Both the position numbers and the translations under genes were made by a program. A model generated the notes under the pieces. The model worked only from the letters and a program-made list of their open reading frames with translations, ran no database searches and had not been told where the DNA came from. A stretch of DNA of 64,000 nucleotides, from positions 5,704,001 to 5,768,000 of the forward strand of contig NC_071349.1 in NCBI RefSeq assembly GCF_027744825.2, read 5' to 3'. Every line of letters starts with the position of its first letter. Positions within the stretch are counted from its first letter, which is position 1. Of the stretch, positions 1 through 11,900 are shown piece by piece. The DNA comes from Synchiropus splendidus (lineage: Eukaryota; Chordata; Actinopteri; Syngnathiformes; Callionymidae).

Positions 1-3000
1 TATGACTCAGAGATCATTTATTCACATTATTTCTCGTATTTCGTCAATAGCATCTAGGAAATGTGTCCAGACGGGTCCATATTTTAAGACGGTCAAGAGA
101 CACAAGATACATATGGGATAGCAGACAGACAGCTCGATTTAACCCCTAAATAAAACTGGCATAGCTGTCCATCACAACTGGCTTCTACGATAGAAACACT
201 AGAATTATCAACTCTACACTTAGTTAATTATTATATTTAAACATAAAAAATAATGATATTGGATACAAACACCACTAAAAGTTTCATCATAAAATAGTTT
301 TGAGACTGTAATGTGTCAATTCAATCATCTCAAATGTATTTGAAGCAAGTTAGCAACTGTTCCCTCTATCCCATGAAGGGATGAAGATTCGCGTTGAGCT
401 CGGCACTCCTCCTAGGCTCAACCTAAATTAAGTAACATACTGGCCGGTACTTTCTCCCAACAGACTTTTCTCATCTAAAATTGGGCCGGCCACTCAGCAA
501 GTTCGAGACACTGTTTGGCCTAATAAGGAGCTAACAAGCTGCACAGCCTTCCTCTGCAACACACACAGAACGAATGTTTGTGAGAGGGACAACATCACAG
601 TACCCCACCCTCTGAGCTGGGTTATCGCAATGGGTGTGGGCCTCTGCATGGTAGCAGCTGTAACATTGACAAACTCCGTGCCAGTTTCAACAACATAGGT
701 TTGATCCTCTGACCCCAGTTGAATAATCAGATTATATTAATAAACTCATAGCTGTGTCATGCCTCTAACTGCAAAAAACGGTGTTCAGTAGGGGTGTGGG
801 GAAAAAAATAAGATTCATATAAAAATTGTGATTCTGATTTGCTATGATTCAGACACACAAGCATCGCAAAACTAAAACCAAGCACCTCGGCAACACAGCT
901 AGGCAGCTGTGCCTCAGCTTTACCGAGAGACTAATCCCTAGTGTGAAAGCACCATAACAGAATAAAAGAACAGTCGCCAGTAAAGGCACTTTCCTGAGAG
1001 TTTTACATGTTTTATGAAGTAAAGAGGCACTTTTAATTACTGGAGCAGTGTGTAATATTGCCTTCATGAGAACAGTTGCAATACTTCAACCTTGAGCAGA
1101 GATAAATGTTTAAAACGTAATAAACATAAAAAAGAAACTTAAATGTCCCTGTCATTCTGACTGCAAAGTTGACTAGATCATGACCAGAAATCAGATCAGA
1201 AATCATTCATTATCAATGCAATTATTTTTAAATCGTATCATGGCTCCAACAATCTGAATTGATTCAGTTCATGAGATAGTAAAAGACTCACACCCCTAGT
1301 GTTAAGTATCAAACTCAGAAGGAAGTTGGAGTAAGAAATTACAGCTAGCATGCACCTGCCAAGTTTAGTGATTTACAAGTCAAAGTTTGACCTATTGTGA
1401 AACTAACTTTCTGACACACTAAGAGCTAAGAAACAGTCTTTTTGGGTAGAGGGCAGAGCCTTCCACTCAAACACAACCAACTTCAGAGCAAGTGAGATTC
1501 ACTATCACCAGGACGAAACCGGAACGATCACTTATCTTACACAATATACCGCTAAAAAAACCCCAATGAAGAGCATTGAATGTCTCACAATAAATTACAT
1601 TTCCACAAGGGCGTGGTGCACCGTTTCCGAACTCCCATACAGATGAGACCAAGGCGGGACGACAAGCCTGGAGGACTTTCACTCCCATCCCAATCATAGT
1701 TTTAAACACATTTTTAACACAAGAAACTCTCAATAATGACATTGGTAGACACAAGACTGAATGTCACAACAAGAGCACCAGATACTGATCTGACTGGAAA
1801 TATTCGCGCAAAATCTCTGCCACGTCTTTCACTAGCCACCACGGAGCGCACAGCCAAATTGAACTCCAAAGTAAAACTGGCAGAACACAGTGTGTGAGTT
1901 GCCAACACAAGAAGATTTTGATTTGCAGATGTCTGCACTTACTTATCTATTAATCATTAATTTTTCTGTCAGTGATAGACCAAGTGCATCCTGTGTTAGA
2001 CGCAAGCTTCGCACACATCATCGGCTGTTATTGAGGGTGAATGTGTTATAATGAAAGCTGAAATTCCACTTTACTTGTGGTTGTTCCTGGAATCATGTGC
2101 TGCCAATTTGAAATCCATTTGTCCCAGTCACAAACTTTTTTAATCTCTTCCGACAATGAATCAAGGAAATGCTAATGTGAGGTAGAAATGGTGTGAAATG
2201 ATCAGCTGCTTGACTTGTGACTCATCATGCATCTCAAGATTCAAAACTTTCTCTGACACAGTACAAAACAAATACCGCCTTATGCATCACTGACAAACAG
2301 GCCCAGACCGACATGGTCTCACTTCTAGTGTACTGAGGAGTCACTTCCGACTATAACGTCAGATCCATGCCATGGTTCTGACTCAGTGTGACATCACTAA
2401 GTGGAAAGCTCTCAACTTCCAGCCAGACAAAGTTCTACTGTTGCAGTGTCCAGCCAACGGTTGCCGTGGAAAGTCCGACTAAAAATAGAACCGCCTTGTA
2501 AAAACAATGATGCAAGTGGAGTTTATCGCGTTGACGCCAGGATTCTTCATGTCAGTGCGAAAGATGAGACAACTATCTAACATTTGCTGATTAGTAACAT
2601 CAGTGAATGTTAAGGACCAAAATACGGGGAAAACAAAAAGAGGCTAACTTTTTCACGACTGCATGTACATATGGAATCTGTCGCTTCAAAGCTCTCACAT
2701 CTGTGTGACTTGGCATCCCTCTATAAAAACACACTAAACAACAGTAATTCTCCCGGCCACTCTCAAACCTCTCAAACAAGACGTTTGGATAAATCATCTA
2801 CATTCAATTTTAATCCCAAGTAACAAATTGTAACAAATCCAAGACCCGGATGCCAAATCCAGTCAGCCAAGTCCATTTACAAGGCCTACAAGAGATTAGA
2901 AGCCGATAGTTGGCTTAAAATTCGAAATGTAATTCAATACCAATTCGAAAGCGCAGCAAGGGCTAGATCAGCGGCGAAGCATTTCAAAATCGACCGGTTA

Positions 3001-6000
3001 AGGTTTATGGCGAAGGAGCAACCACAGATGCTACATGAACTTCAATAAAAGTCTGGTATCACATTCTGTTTAGACTCTTGTTTCCTGTTGTGGACTGTAC
3101 AATTCACATAATCGTGTTCAGCCTGCAAATACATCACGGTGTTAAGGACAAACTATTATACCATCTTAATAATAGGGAATATCATACTTTTCAAGACAGA
3201 GACTGATATCAAAAGGGGCACATATATAGGGTGTAAATAATTTTTGGGGAAAAAGTAAGATTTTAAAAAACACATCTTAAGTTAGAAGAAATGCTTTTTC
3301 ATTTATTAAAACAAATATGTCTCCTAAGAGGTGTTTGACTGCTCGACCTTGGGACCAAAACAGGTTATCAACACCGTCAGTCTACAACAGTCAATTAAAC
3401 TGGACGTTGGAGTGCGTTTTAACAACTAGGCTTCAGAATGAAAACATAACTACTGATGCGTCAGGGGAAGTCATTACAAGTCTCATGTTTTAGTGGATAT
3501 GTGGTGACTAACAAAGCTCAGGGTCATCTGACGCTTTACTACTCCACTCAAGGTTCCAAACACTGAATGAACAAGACAACTGGAGGGGATTGTGTTCAGA
3601 CTGATTTAGTTACACATGCGGTGACGCTAGAAAAAAAGGAAAAGTTAAGAACACAAGTGCAGCTTAAAGAAGCAGAAACTCCGCTGTTATTCAGCTGACT
3701 TATCTTTCATACACGTTGTCACAGTTTCTCAACCATCTGTACTCATCCCATTCAGACCGCTCTAAGGAGCCTGAACACTCCCTCAAATGAAGTGGGGATT
3801 TACTCTCGTCCATCTGGTCTCGCCTCAGAGCTGCTGCAGTCTGGAAGCCCTCCAAGGTAAGGTAGCCAGGTGATATCCTGATAAGATTCTAGAAAATACA
3901 GTGAATAAGCTTCTAAGATTGGATTGCCCTCCACTCATTAGTCTTGTGAGACATGCCACAACCTAACCCAGACTTGAATCAACCAGATATGTTCATGACT
4001 TTCAATTCATTGGGAGACTCTACTAAACAAACAGGCAGCTGTTTTATCAGGAAAACTCCAAGGTTTAAACTTTAATTCAGTTCCTTTGGGAAGAAATCAG
4101 ACACAGGACATTTGATCAATGCGAGAAGAGGTATCCAAAAGACGAAGTAAGCATAGGATACTCTGAAGTGTCCTACAGAAGGGACTACGCTGAGCTAAGC
4201 AAACATTAAGAACCAGAGTCCAGAGAGACACTTTAAAAGCAGTGACCAGCGAAGTGTAACAGAGAATTCACTGACCGCAGCAGTCTACAGCAGCTACATG
4301 CCGTTAATCCTTGTCCTTCAGCTCCAGACGCTGTCAGTGTTATCCACCCAACATCATGATAAAAAACACCTTATTTCACATTACATAAACGGAAACTTCA
4401 GCAACGCTAAATCATTCACAAATTATGTTATTGTCAGAAAGAAAGTCTGAATGGAGATGGACCAAAAGTCACCGTGTTTCCATAAACATCACAGCCTTTA
4501 ACTGGTCACATGTCTCGGCTGATAAGGCAAAAGTGGCACAAGCAGCTTCTTCAGGCCGCACGGACAAAAGCAGAATAGTGTCTACACCCTCTCCCATGGT
4601 TTCCTACAGACAGTCCACAGGCAGCCCTTCTGAAATCCAGACTGCAGTTTACAGGCAGTGACAGCATGGAAGCAGCAGGAGGCTTTTATTCCTTGGCAAA
4701 CTTTCAGCCACTAGGCAGGAGGAGTTCGGCTGTTGGCTCATTTGTGGATCCTAATCCTATGTGGAGGAGTGTCATAGGGACGCAAAGGGACAGTAGAAAG
4801 GTTTGAGAAGTAAGAAGACAGAGGTGCCTTCTTCAGATGGATAGGAAACATTTAGACTGGTTTACCAAGAAATGGCAAGAGGAAACAACTCTTTCTCACT
4901 CCCAAGTCATCAAACAGCCACTTAAACTGTTTTAGATGTCTCTTGGTATATGTAGCACTCTTGACGTCACTGTCAAAACACACGTTTGAGGACACAAGAG
5001 TCACGGGAGAAAGTTGCTATTTGACTCCTTGGGAGTGAGAATGCTTTGGAAGAAATGGACCTTCTGTCACCACTAGTCTTACAGGCCTGCTTTCAAGATT
5101 CAAGAAATGAAAGTCTGAGCACATCAATGCGGGAAACTTGGGGAACATTAACCCTTACTTGAGGGATTGGCATGCCATAGCAGCCATTTCTAATAACAAA
5201 GCATTCACAAGATACAAACTTAAATGCGCTGACCAAGACGTCTACCTCCCCTGACAAGATGAGCCAACAAGAAATTGTCAAACAGGAATATATACATGAC
5301 ATTCTCCACGTTTCTTTGGATTCACGATGACAGACTGATGTGTTCTGTATTCATATTGGTCACCTTGGACTTGATTCAGTTGAAAGAGCACGCCTTGGTG
5401 TTCCCCCAACCGAGAAGATAGAGGTTTGTGAGGAGAAGGGGGTCTCCTCACTTTGGCTGCAGTCCATAACCCAACCAAGACTACCAGTTTAGTTGGATCT
5501 ATTTCATATCCTCATTACTGCCGAGGTCCATTCAGACACTATAGGACACCGCCAAGCTTTAACTGCACACTTGATGATGTGTAAAAAGTTCCCATGGCGA
5601 CTGGATGATCGTTGCTATAAACACAGGCTGAAGCTCAAGCCCCTTCAGTAACATCCCCTCTAACAGGCTCTTGTTTCATCAGATCTATCAGATCTTTGGA
5701 ACTGCATCTGAAGCTAGCATGAGATCTTGGTTTATTTGATGTCAAGGGGATGTTACCACGGCGCATGGAGAGTAAACACAGGTCATTATCAGCTGTTCCT
5801 GAGGCCCTGCCTCTATAGCAACCTGCCTGCCGTCCATTGTTCCCTCCTGACTGTGTTTAACACACCAAAAACAACGGCCTCAATAATAGATGGGACGGAC
5901 AGCACAAGTACAGAGAGAAATCCAGAGAGCAAACAAAGGAGAAAACCACCGCACACAGCGGGCTGCACGGACGGGCCAAAGGGAGCAAGACAGAAAGAAA

Positions 6001-6995
6001 GAGAGGCCACATGCGTGAAGCTTCCAGGCTGTGGGTGACGTAACGAAACAGCAAGCTCTGGAAAGCAGTGTGAGTCAGCACACTGGAATCAAGACACAGT
6101 GGTGAGGTCCACAGATATTTGTGTAGTTTAACAGCCAACACTTTTAAAACATGTTCCACTCTTCAGTTACTTGCAACCTTTACTAAGGTCCTGTCCTTGA
6201 CCCTTGGAAAACATTTTTTTTTTTTACATCCTTCGCCTTTTCAATGTTCTATTACGATCATGGAAATAATGAAACATATATATTGATGTGTATAATTTGT
6301 GCAGTTGTCATAACAGAATAACACAACAGAGAATCATTTAAACAGGAGGTGAATTCAGGGTCAAACATGATGGTGAACAGAGATGCTGCCAACTGCTTCA
6401 AATAATGCTTTGAATTCAGACCCCTCCTTGTTGCACCCCACTCTCTTGCTTCCCTGCCCATTGCCCCCCTTTTCCCTCTTTTCCCGCCACGGAGAGTAAC
6501 CTCTTCAAATAGGAAGACAACCGTTCAGGACCTTCCTCCTTCTTCTTCCATCTCCATCATCATCATCATCTGCAGCGATGAATGTCCAATGTGGTTTGAT
6601 AGTAAAAAATAAAAATAATGTCCACACAAGTTTGAAACACAATACGTTAAATTGACTATATTATAATAGAATTCTACAGCCATAATATATAAACAAACTC
6701 GATTTATTTCTTATGTCCAACGCTGTACAACGGGGAGACTACAAATTATTCAGAATCATTTCTTTCATTTCTCTCATCGATAAGTCACTTATTTTATCGT
6801 TTGGAGAGACGGGGCAGAATTCCAGCATGGCCGGCTCCTCGACCACCTCGACCCGCCTCGCCAGACACACGACCCGGGGCAATGCTAGCCACTCAGTGTG
6901 CGCACCTCAAACTGCTTCAGTATCAAATAGTCTTTCATTTTCCCACTCTGAACTTATCAATTGCCATTTTAAGGTCGTCCCATATAGCGTCTTAC
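1..6995 (-). other. clic4: clic4 intron 1 (partial), no recognised exon
   Basis: About 7 kb of AT-rich sequence lies downstream of the clic4 first exon. Open frames here are short (103 codons at most), overlap each other on both strands and match no family I recognise, so I treat them as chance. A short CAT-type trinucleotide run is present near 6555-6570 and a poly-T run near 6216-6225. I see no convincing transposon ends. Large first introns are usual for CLIC4. Enhancers could be present but cannot be called from sequence alone. Confidence 0.6.
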
Positions 6996-7064
6996 CTTCA
7001 CAAACAGCTCAATAACGGGCTCGTTGTCCGCCTTCACTCCGTTCTGCGGGACCGACAACGACAT
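6996..7064 (-). CDS. clic4: CLIC4 first coding exon (partial gene)
   Basis: This is the first coding exon of chloride intracellular channel 4, a GST-fold protein that moves between soluble and membrane-associated forms. The 23 codons start at the ATG at 7064 and read MSLSVPQNGVKADNEPVIEL then FVK, closely matching the N-terminus of vertebrate CLIC4, where the first exon also ends at the FVK lysine. A GTAAG donor follows directly (6991-6995), leaving phase 0. The thioredoxin-like and helical domains are encoded by later exons, which lie beyond the left edge: I find no CLIC exon 2 in 1-6990. CLIC4 was chosen over other CLIC paralogues because of the N-terminal sequence and because SRRM1 is the neighbour of CLIC4 in human. 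The gene lies downstream of srrm1 on the same strand. Confidence 0.85.
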
Positions 7065-8410
7065 CGTGGCTGTCAAGTTTCGCAAACAAAAGATGACTTT
7101 TTCTCGGTTTTCTACAGCAACCACGCCCGATCTAGGTCGATCTCGTCTCCGCCACCTTCGCCGTTCCCTCAACAACTCCTGTTGGTACTTTCAGAAGGCG
7201 CTATTTGTTCACCAAGTGAGGAGGCGCCGAGACTCTGAGGCAACAAAGCCGACAAAGAGCAGCGACGTCCGGCCACGCGAGTGTGAGAGGAGTCGATGCG
7301 GAGCAGGAGACGCTACACACGCATCGTCATCAAGTGGAGCTTTTCTCTCCGGTGATGATGATGATGGAAGAAGCAACGGGATTATTCCTGCGCTGTGATG
7401 TCATTCGCAGCGCAAAAATACAAAAATGTGGGCGGGATTGAGGAGTCTCCTTGCTGGGAGGAGAAAAGGGAGGAGGAAGTCCTAGTGGCTTGCCAAGGAC
7501 CTGGGCTTTGTTCCTGGTGCGTAAACAGTCAACACGCTTTAAACACACGAGGGACTGTGAAATAAATATAGACAAATGTGAGCATCTATGTCTATACTTA
7601 ACTATAGTTTTCAATGACGTTTATGGTACGTACAATATGTCTTCTTCAAGAGTCGTTACCTCCGTTAGAGAATGGTTTTGGACGTTATGATTATTATCAC
7701 TGCATTTAGTCAAACTTCATTCACTCCAAAGTCTTGGGTTTGACACCAACAGACATGGAGTAGTTCCATCTGATATCTCTTCACCAACAGAAGGGTGCAA
7801 AAAAAGGGGCCACCACCATGAATGCATCTTCCAATAGGGACTGTAGATGAACATTCTGCAGCCCCATAGAAGCGATGCCGTCTTCGGAGCTCATCTGGAG
7901 CACTTGCCGTCATCCTGCCTCAGGCAGACTTCATGCATAGCTATATCTTTTGTAAATTCAAGTTTGAGACTGCTGGTGTGTTTATGTTTTGACAGAAATC
8001 TTGGTCATCATTACTATTTTTTAGAACAGACTACCATAGGGCTTTAGGATATTGAGCTTACGATGTAATGTTTCTCAGGCAATTTTCCCTAAAGCATGTC
8101 ATTGTTTGGATTTTTTCCATGCTGGACCTTAGATGTTAACTTTGAAAATGCAACACTGTTAGCCGTTTAAAAAGCCATTCAGTTGCCATTGAAACGCAGA
8201 CCAGATTTATCGTTGTGTCATCAAGACTCATTGATTTCCATGCACCAGGAGGACTAAATACCAATTTAAAAAATGGTTTCATCAAAGCAGATCACGTGTT
8301 TCCACCATGCTGTAAATTTCAAAGAAAGACAAGAACAAAGTACGTGCTTTGGGTAGCAGACGTAGTGACCCCGAGCATGCTGTTCGGAATAATAATTTTT
8401 CATTAATGCA
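7065..8410. other. clic4 promoter/5' leader and srrm1-clic4 intergenic region
   Basis: This gap separates the clic4 start codon from the likely 3' end of srrm1; both genes are read leftward. The first 400 bases (7065-7450) are visibly richer in C, G and CpG than the surroundings and contain a GC box (GGGCGGG, 7430-7436), as expected for a broad housekeeping promoter of clic4 without an obvious TATA box. The rest (about 7450-8400) is AT-rich with no gene I can support. Confidence 0.5.
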
Positions 8411-8430
8411 CAAAGATCTTATAAAACAGT

Positions 8431-8436
8431 TTTAAT
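8431..8436 (-). terminator. candidate srrm1 poly(A) signal (ATTAAA)
   Basis: On the minus strand ATTAAA occurs about 500 bases downstream of the srrm1 stop codon. Another ATTAAA is at 8670-8675, so the true 3' end is uncertain. Downstream sequence is T-rich on the plus strand and does not settle the choice. Confidence 0.3.
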
Positions 8437-8937
8437 TTGAAAGGATGACAATAGTGAGGGATCCAAATAACCCATCGTACAGCAGTCCCACTGGCATTTG
8501 CCTGGTACAACAACTAGTATATCCAACTTTAGCAGGAAAGAAAACCAAACGATACTGAGTAACAACCTTGCCATCTCTCCACATGACATTCCAGTCGAGA
8601 GAACTAAACAGCAGGTCAACAGCTTGAAAGGTAAATGTCATTTTGAAAACAAATCCACAAAAGAAGACATTTAATGGACATCTTAAAGTCCATTTGGGTC
8701 ATGCAGAGGCGCTGGCAGCTCTTGCGATTGCCTCTAGGTGGGATCTGCTGTAGGCTGTGGAGTCAACTCAAACCATTTCCCCAATTAACAATTTAAAAGT
8801 ATCAACAACACAACTTTTTACATTTTAGATAATACACTGAACAGTGACGCTCAGACAGAAACAGAATGTATCAAACGGGATCAGAAACAAAACAATTGTA
8901 CATTCTGGTTGACGACAAGCGAGAAGTCCAGGCGTTT

Positions 8938-11900
8938 TCAGGACATCTGTGATGGAGACGTGTGCGCTTTCCTCATGGAGCGCAGTGCCTTCTCTCGCAG
9001 GTGCTTCTCCAGGTCGTCCAAGCTGTCGTCTACTTCACTTTCGGACTCCTACGAGACAAAGCAAGAGTCATTATCCAGGGACTTGCACAGAGCAGCTGTT
9101 AACGTTTAGTAGAAATGAAGTGAAAATGCGGATTCTAAAAACCAAACAGACCTAACCTTTCTGGACTCTTCATCCTCGTCCGCAGGCTGATTCTCAGGCT
9201 CGTCAGCAGCCTCGGAAGCAGCACCCTTCTCTTTCTTATGCTTCTTGTGCTTCTTATGTTTCTTATCCTTCTTGTGTTTTTTTTCCTTCTTCTTTTTCTT
9301 CTTCTTTCCACTACCGTCAACGTCTGACTGTTGCTGTCAAACACAATGGAAATGGATGTGAAATCACAGCAAAAACAATTGGCATGTGTGCCAAAGAGCA
9401 AACAAGCCGCCCACTCCTGACCACATGTTGGCCCAGAACCTCTGACCCAGAAGTGTTGGCAGCTCCCCGAGTTGCACTAAAGCTCACAGAAAGCTTAACA
9501 AATTCACCCCGACTCCATCAAAGTGACTCTTTATTTTTGAGTCTGTGATTTAAAAATGACCACTAATCTCTGGATTGAGCCCCTTATAAGAGATCTGGTT
9601 GCATAGGAATCTGTGGCACTCAAGCAAAACTGTGTGGAAGTCAATTAAGAGATCTCCACTGGGCCCTACAGGAGTCTGGTCCGTTTATAGCAGAGAAGGA
9701 GCAGCTCACATCGCATTAAACTTTCACTTCGATATGAGTGGACAAAAACAACAGTATCATTAGCAATTCTGAAAGGACAAACCTTGCTAGGGGACTGGCT
9801 AGGAGAACCAGTACTGGCCTTTTTGGCCGGCAGTGGGGAACCACTGGCAGAGCGGGACGGTGAACGAGAGGCAGACGCTGAAGCTGGCCGCTTCTGAGCC
9901 ACTGGTGGTGGGGACACAGATCTGGATCGGGAGGACACTCTACGCAGTCGTGGAGGGCTTGGAGAGGATCTGCAGTCGAGGACGGAGTGGAATAAAGGAC
10001 CAGATGACAGAGAGGATTTATTTATGACCCACGCTAATGGTAGAGCATGCGTCTATCATTCTTACCTCTGAATGTCACGAGGTTCAGGGGTACGAGAAAC
10101 TCTGCGGATTGGTTTGCTGCTGTGTGACGGTGACTGTCTACGTTGGTTTAACGAAGATGAGCCTGAACTTTCAAACCGTCTTTGAGGACTTGGAGAAGCC
10201 CTGTTAGCCCGGCTGCGGTTTGCAGGGGAGGGAGAGAGGCGACTGACAGGGGAGCGTCTGTCCCTGCCAGGCCGTGAAAGCGGTAATGGGCTCCTCCTGT
10301 GTCTGAGTGGTGAGGAGGACGATGGAGGTGTGCGCCTCCTCTGAACCGGTGATCCTCTGCGTCTAGGGGAGCGGGAGGAATGGCGCTTGGGCCCTGGTGA
10401 CCGTCTTGGTGGGGAACTAGACAGCCTTCTCTTTTGTGGTGGCAATGGCGAAGGACTGTAGCGACGCTGGATAGGTGGAGAGTAGCGCCTGGGAGAAGGA
10501 GATCGACGGCGAGGTGGTGGGGAGGGAGACCTAGGAGTTATAAAAATAAAACAGATCATTATGGTGAAATGAAATGTCCTTGAAATCTGAAGAAGTAGTT
10601 GATACCTCCGCCTAGGGGGAGATGGAGATCTGCGACGGCGTGGAGGAGATGGAGAGCGGCGTCGCCGAGCACCAGGAGAATGAGACCGCCTCTTCCTGTA
10701 GGGACAACAAGCACAGGAAAATTTAACTTGGAATGCAAATCTAGAAGGACTAATTTAACGAAACACATTCTACACTCATTGCCAGTAGAATTGGTAATAT
10801 TAAACTACATTAATGGTGTCCACAGGCAGCCAGAAATCCCAACAGCAGTGCCATTCATATATATAAAAAAAAAAAAAAACTCACCTTGGGGAAGGATCTC
10901 TGTGTCGCCTGCGTGGTGATGGTGTACGACTCCGACGTTTCCTCACCTCACCATTTCGGGCACCAGCCCCTGCCTTTGGCCTCTTTGGGCCCTCATCTTC
11001 TGAGGAGGAAGATCCAGAATCTGGAAGGGTTAAGTGAAAGTAAGTAACAGTCACATATGGAGAAACGTGCACAGTCTAGTAGGAAAAACTAAGCATCTCT
11101 TGACAGACCTGAAGAGGTCTGCTGATTCTGCCTGCGATACTGACGCCGCTGCTGCACAGAGTCGCCAGCTGCTCCCTTCTCATTCTTATCATCATCTGAA
11201 ATTGTGGAAGAGCATAGTTGTCAAAATCAAGGCGCCAAACAACATTAAAATAGGCAGAAGGTCGTCGTATTCAGGCAGCTGTTTTAGGCAGCCCCACCCA
11301 TCCGATCTAAAATTTATATCTTCACATTAATTCAACCGCATTTGAGAAGCAAAAACTTTGCTGCGATGTCAGGCTTGCTCAATTCAAACAGGAAATACTA
11401 TCGCGAGTTAGTCTCGTAATAAGATATTCTGATGCACGCACTTCAACATATTTAAAACAACATTTCTTGGCTACACGGTCCATTTCTCATCACGCAGCAA
11501 CATTGTTACACCTCATATTTATAAAAGACTGACCTGAATCTGAATCTCCAGACTGTCTAAATTTGGCATTATTCACTGGCGAGTCACCCTTAGTTCCTGG
11601 TTTTTGCTTCAGACCTGAAGAAATGCATAAAATAACGTATTATAGACCAGAGGTGGGTCACAATAGAAACTGTAACATTTGTGAGGGACCAACATGCCAA
11701 AAGAAAGACGGGAATGACTGCGAAGAATTATGGAAAAATAAATCAAAATTAAGTAACAAGGACAAAATGAACCAAAGACGATCAAATGTAATCAAGGATA
11801 TTAAGAAGTGTAAATATGCCATTAAACCTATTGAAATATTTAATTTTATATGCACTTAATTTGAATATAAATCCACAATGGACTAGACGTACAACATGAA

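Noticed and set aside
5727..6159. Overlapping open frames of about 100 codons on both strands in the clic4 intron.
   Set aside because: They shadow each other, resemble no family, and have no splice or conservation support that I can see.
9833..10919. Plus-strand open frames opposite the srrm1 RS exons.
   Set aside because: RS-coding repeats give long antisense open frames by composition; the minus-strand frame is clearly SRRM1.
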